5,857 bases of DNA from Methanosarcinales archaeon (lineage in GTDB: Archaea > Halobacteriota > Methanosarcinia > Methanosarcinales > Methanocomedenaceae): the NCBI GenBank assembly GCA_030638625.1, contig DAOWEE010000166.1, positions 1 to 5,857 of the forward strand, read 5' to 3'. Positions 4,330 to 5,857 of this stretch are shown one piece after another. Every line of letters starts with the position of its first letter. The first letter of the stretch is position 1. Both the position numbers and the translations under genes were made by a program. The notes below the pieces were generated by a model. It worked only from the letters and a program-made list of their open reading frames with translations, had not been told where the DNA came from and did not search any database.

Positions 4330-4488
4330 TTATCTCCTGTTATGCTCATATGTATTGTGTGCTGAGATATAATTCTCAACCACATCCCAGCCATTGCCCA
4401 CAGAGCCGTGGTAACAACTTGGAGCCCAGAGATGGTTCCCACACCATTCCTTTAAGTGGGGAAACTCCTTTCTGAGCACCCTTCTCAT
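4330..4488 (-). pseudogene. tnpA: IS200-type transposase TnpA, C-terminal fragment
   Basis: Fifty-two codons from ATG (4488-4486) to TAA (4332-4330). The sequence reads MRRVLRKEFPHLKEWCGNHL and then WAPSCYHGSVGNGWDVVENY followed by ISAHNTYEHNRR. This matches the end of IS200-like Y1 transposases: the RKEFP helix, the GNHLW segment, the S/T-V-G turn, and the terminal helix with the E-N-Y-I Tyr (residue 40) in the position of the catalytic nucleophile. Full-length TnpA is about 130-150 residues, so roughly the first 80-100, including the metal-binding HUH motif, are gone; the product cannot be active. The ATG is probably just an internal Met codon exposed by the truncation. It overlaps the thiDN stop as ATGA, so ribosomes finishing thiDN could re-initiate here. 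The stop-proximal part is intact without frameshifts, which suggests a fairly recent loss. Confidence 0.88.
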
Positions 4489-5825
4489 TCCCCACCCAGC
4501 CCCCTCGCAATCTCCACACCCAACCCAGCAGCATCCACAGCCCTGTGCGCCAGCACCCGAATCATAGGCTCCTTACCCACAGCCCCCTTATCAAACACCA
4601 CATCCGGCACCCGGTTATACAACTTACGGTACGTATCAATAGCAGTCCGGGTGCCCCATTCCATAGTACTGACACCCTCGGGCTCGTGTGCCCTGTCAAA
4701 TGAAGCCACAGCCAACCCCATATCCCTGATAACCTCCAGCACATCCTCAGAATAACGGATATTCAGGGCCGCCCGCAATCCCGCATCATGATGCATGGCA
4801 GCCAGCACAATCTTAGCCACATGGCTGCTGGCACCAAAGGCCGGACATCCTACAGCCCGGGCGCGGTCCTGGAGCCTGACAATCCGGCCCTGGACAGCAC
4901 ACACCTCACCCACAGAGGCTGCATTTGGTACTGCTGCTGCCACATTGCAGCCCACCTCAGGGATGAGGGTGGCAAAATCAGCAGACGATTCCAGTATGGC
5001 AACCGCTTCCTTGACATCGCTTAGCGTTTCATACATCTGTGCGGTCTTCAGGGTATGCCAACCAGGATTCACAGGACCCACACCCTTACCCACTGACCGG
5101 CTCTCGATAATGGCCCTGGTCACGAACAGCTTGGCACCTGCCGCCGCATCCCTCAATGAATGGCCAGTTGCCAGGAAAACTGTTAAGGCTGCCGAATAGG
5201 TGCATCCTGCACCGTGGGTCCCGCCCTTGACCAGTTCACCTTCAATTAGTGTAAAATCCAACCCGTCATAGAGCAGGTCGGAACCATCCAGATGCTCGCC
5301 CGTGATTATTACGGCATTGGCCCCCGCATCTACCATCCTGCGGGCGGCTTCCTTCGCATCCTGCCAGTCATTGACCTTTATCCCGGCAAACACCCCTGCT
5401 TCATGGATATTGGGGGTCACCACCTTTGACAGAGGGATGAGTTCTTCCTGCAGGGTTTTCACAGCCTCGCTTCGCAGCAGACTGCCCCCCGCTTCCGCAG
5501 CCATGACCGGGTCAACCAGCAGGGGTATCCCGAATTCCCTGACCATTTCTGCCACTGCCAGGATAATGTCAGAAGATGAAAGCATACCGGTCTTGGCATG
5601 AGCAATATCCATATCAGACGCCACAGCCCGTATCTGGGATGCAATGGCAGCGGGCGGCAGGTCATGGATATCCAGCACCCCGGTAGTGTTCTGGGAGGTA
5701 ATTGAGGTGAGAGCGCAGGTGCCGTGGGCTCCCAGTGCCGAAAAGGTCTTCAGGTCAGCCTGTATGCCTGCACCACCGCCGGAATCAGAACCGGCGATGG
5801 TCATTACCACTGGATACTCTCCCAC
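4485..5825 (-). CDS. thiDN: Bifunctional HMP/HMP-phosphate kinase ThiD fused to thiamine-phosphate synthase ThiN
   Basis: A 446-residue fusion for thiamine synthesis. ThiD (about 1-258) phosphorylates hydroxymethylpyrimidine twice; ThiN (about 262-446) joins HMP-diphosphate with thiazole phosphate to give thiamine phosphate, replacing ThiE. ThiD motifs: TIAGSDSGGGAGIQADLKTF (9-28), HAKTGML (76-82), LLVDPVMAAEAG (102-113), VVTPNIHEA (135-143), AVIITGEH (171-178) and GGTHGAGCTYSAAL (201-214) with the anion-hole Gly and Cys208. ThiN motifs: LIPEVGCNVAAAVP (287-300), GRIVRL (313-318), GCPAFGASSHVAKIVLAAM (326-344), ASFDRAHEPE (374-383) and GKEPMIRVL (417-425). Length is typical. The GTG start (5825) is supported by GAGGTGAT at 5837-5830 in perfect position. 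No frameshift is visible. No TPP riboswitch is seen, though only 32 bases upstream are available. The gene converges on moaC; its 3' end abuts the IS200 remnant, and a piece of it is duplicated at 1291-1358. Confidence 0.96.
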   Translation of the reverse strand: MGEYPVVMTIAGSDSGGGAGIQADLKTFSALGAHGTCALTSITSQNTTGVLDIHDLPPAAIASQIRAVASDMDIAHAKTGMLSSSDIILAVAEMVREFGIPLLVDPVMAAEAGGSLLRSEAVKTLQEELIPLSKVVTPNIHEAGVFAGIKVNDWQDAKEAARRMVDAGANAVIITGEHLDGSDLLYDGLDFTLIEGELVKGGTHGAGCTYSAALTVFLATGHSLRDAAAGAKLFVTRAIIESRSVGKGVGPVNPGWHTLKTAQMYETLSDVKEAVAILESSADFATLIPEVGCNVAAAVPNAASVGEVCAVQGRIVRLQDRARAVGCPAFGASSHVAKIVLAAMHHDAGLRAALNIRYSEDVLEVIRDMGLAVASFDRAHEPEGVSTMEWGTRTAIDTYRKLYNRVPDVVFDKGAVGKEPMIRVLAHRAVDAAGLGVEIARGLGGE

Positions 5826-5829
5826 AATA

Positions 5830-5837
5830 TCACCTCA
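5830..5837 (-). promoter_or_regulatory. Shine-Dalgarno sequence of thiDN
   Basis: GAGGTGAT on the minus strand is an almost complete complement of the archaeal 16S rRNA 3' end and lies three bases before the GTG start codon. It decides the start, since no in-frame ATG before the conserved TIAGSDSGGG block has such a site. Confidence 0.75.
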
Positions 5838-5857
5838 AATTAATCCATGATGGGTCA

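Larger units (their letters stand above)
4249..4488 (-). mobile_element. Decayed IS200/IS605-family element (3' part only)
   Basis: Reading on the minus strand, the remnant holds the last 52 codons of a Y1 transposase (4488-4330), a strong palindrome (4282-4313) and an outer end sequence finishing near TTATGCTCGGA at 4249. The 5' part of tnpA with the HUH motif, and the other element end, are missing: the sequence passes directly into the 3' end of thiDN at 4485-4488. The outer end recurs at 1243-1281. The element cannot move by itself, but its surviving end could be mobilised by a related transposase if one exists elsewhere in the genome. The exact outer boundary is a guess from the repeat comparison. 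Confidence 0.75.

Noticed and set aside
4164..4442. A 92-codon minus-strand open frame through the IS remnant
   Set aside because: The adjacent frame (4488-4330) carries the clear TnpA motifs; this one crosses the hairpin and the end of the 3718 gene in antisense.
4788..5199. Long open frames antisense to thiDN
   Set aside because: They are shadows of a GC-rich gene whose own frame shows complete ThiD and ThiN motifs.

Overview
The window looks like a piece of a euryarchaeal chromosome, most likely a methanogen or methanotroph relative (Methanosarcinales-like). This is inferred from the ThiD-ThiN fusion, the archaeal-type ATPase with a DUF234 C-terminus, TATA-like promoters and strong archaeal Shine-Dalgarno sequences. 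Two GC-rich housekeeping blocks converge on an AT-rich accessory region. Hand-counted samples are 67% GC at 4861-4920 (thiN) and 22% GC at 4081-4140 (accessory).

Left block (1-1133, plus strand): the 3' part of nnrD (NAD(P)HX dehydratase), a 56-residue uncharacterised protein starting with TTG, and moaC (molybdenum cofactor synthesis). They are tightly packed or overlapping and read as one operon. Right block (4485-5825, minus strand): a fused thiD-thiN gene for thiamine phosphate synthesis, starting with GTG behind a near-perfect Shine-Dalgarno sequence.

Middle (about 1243-4488): an accessory region built on IS200/IS605 debris. It holds a minus-strand ATPase with a DUF234 PD-(D/E)XK-like tail, a plus-strand DUF4258/DUF2283 pair with a 4-base overlap (toxin-antitoxin-like), and a plus-strand 175-residue protein with a possible nuclease-like core. 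The right margin carries a decayed IS200-type element: outer end, hairpin, and the last 52 codons of tnpA, abutting the thiN stop. The left margin carries a second copy of the same outer end (1243-1281) fused to a 68-bp fragment of thiN (1291-1358, 65/68 identical to 4677-4744, all three differences synonymous). The island is therefore bracketed by direct repeats, and recombination between the end copies would restore a simple moaC / IS remnant / thiDN arrangement.

Two further hairpins sharing GGTCACGG and GGAGGCATC (2878-2905 and 3528-3561) bracket the DUF4258/DUF2283 pair and look like ends of a small IS200/IS605-derived unit. No RNA genes, CRISPR array or complete transposase were found.
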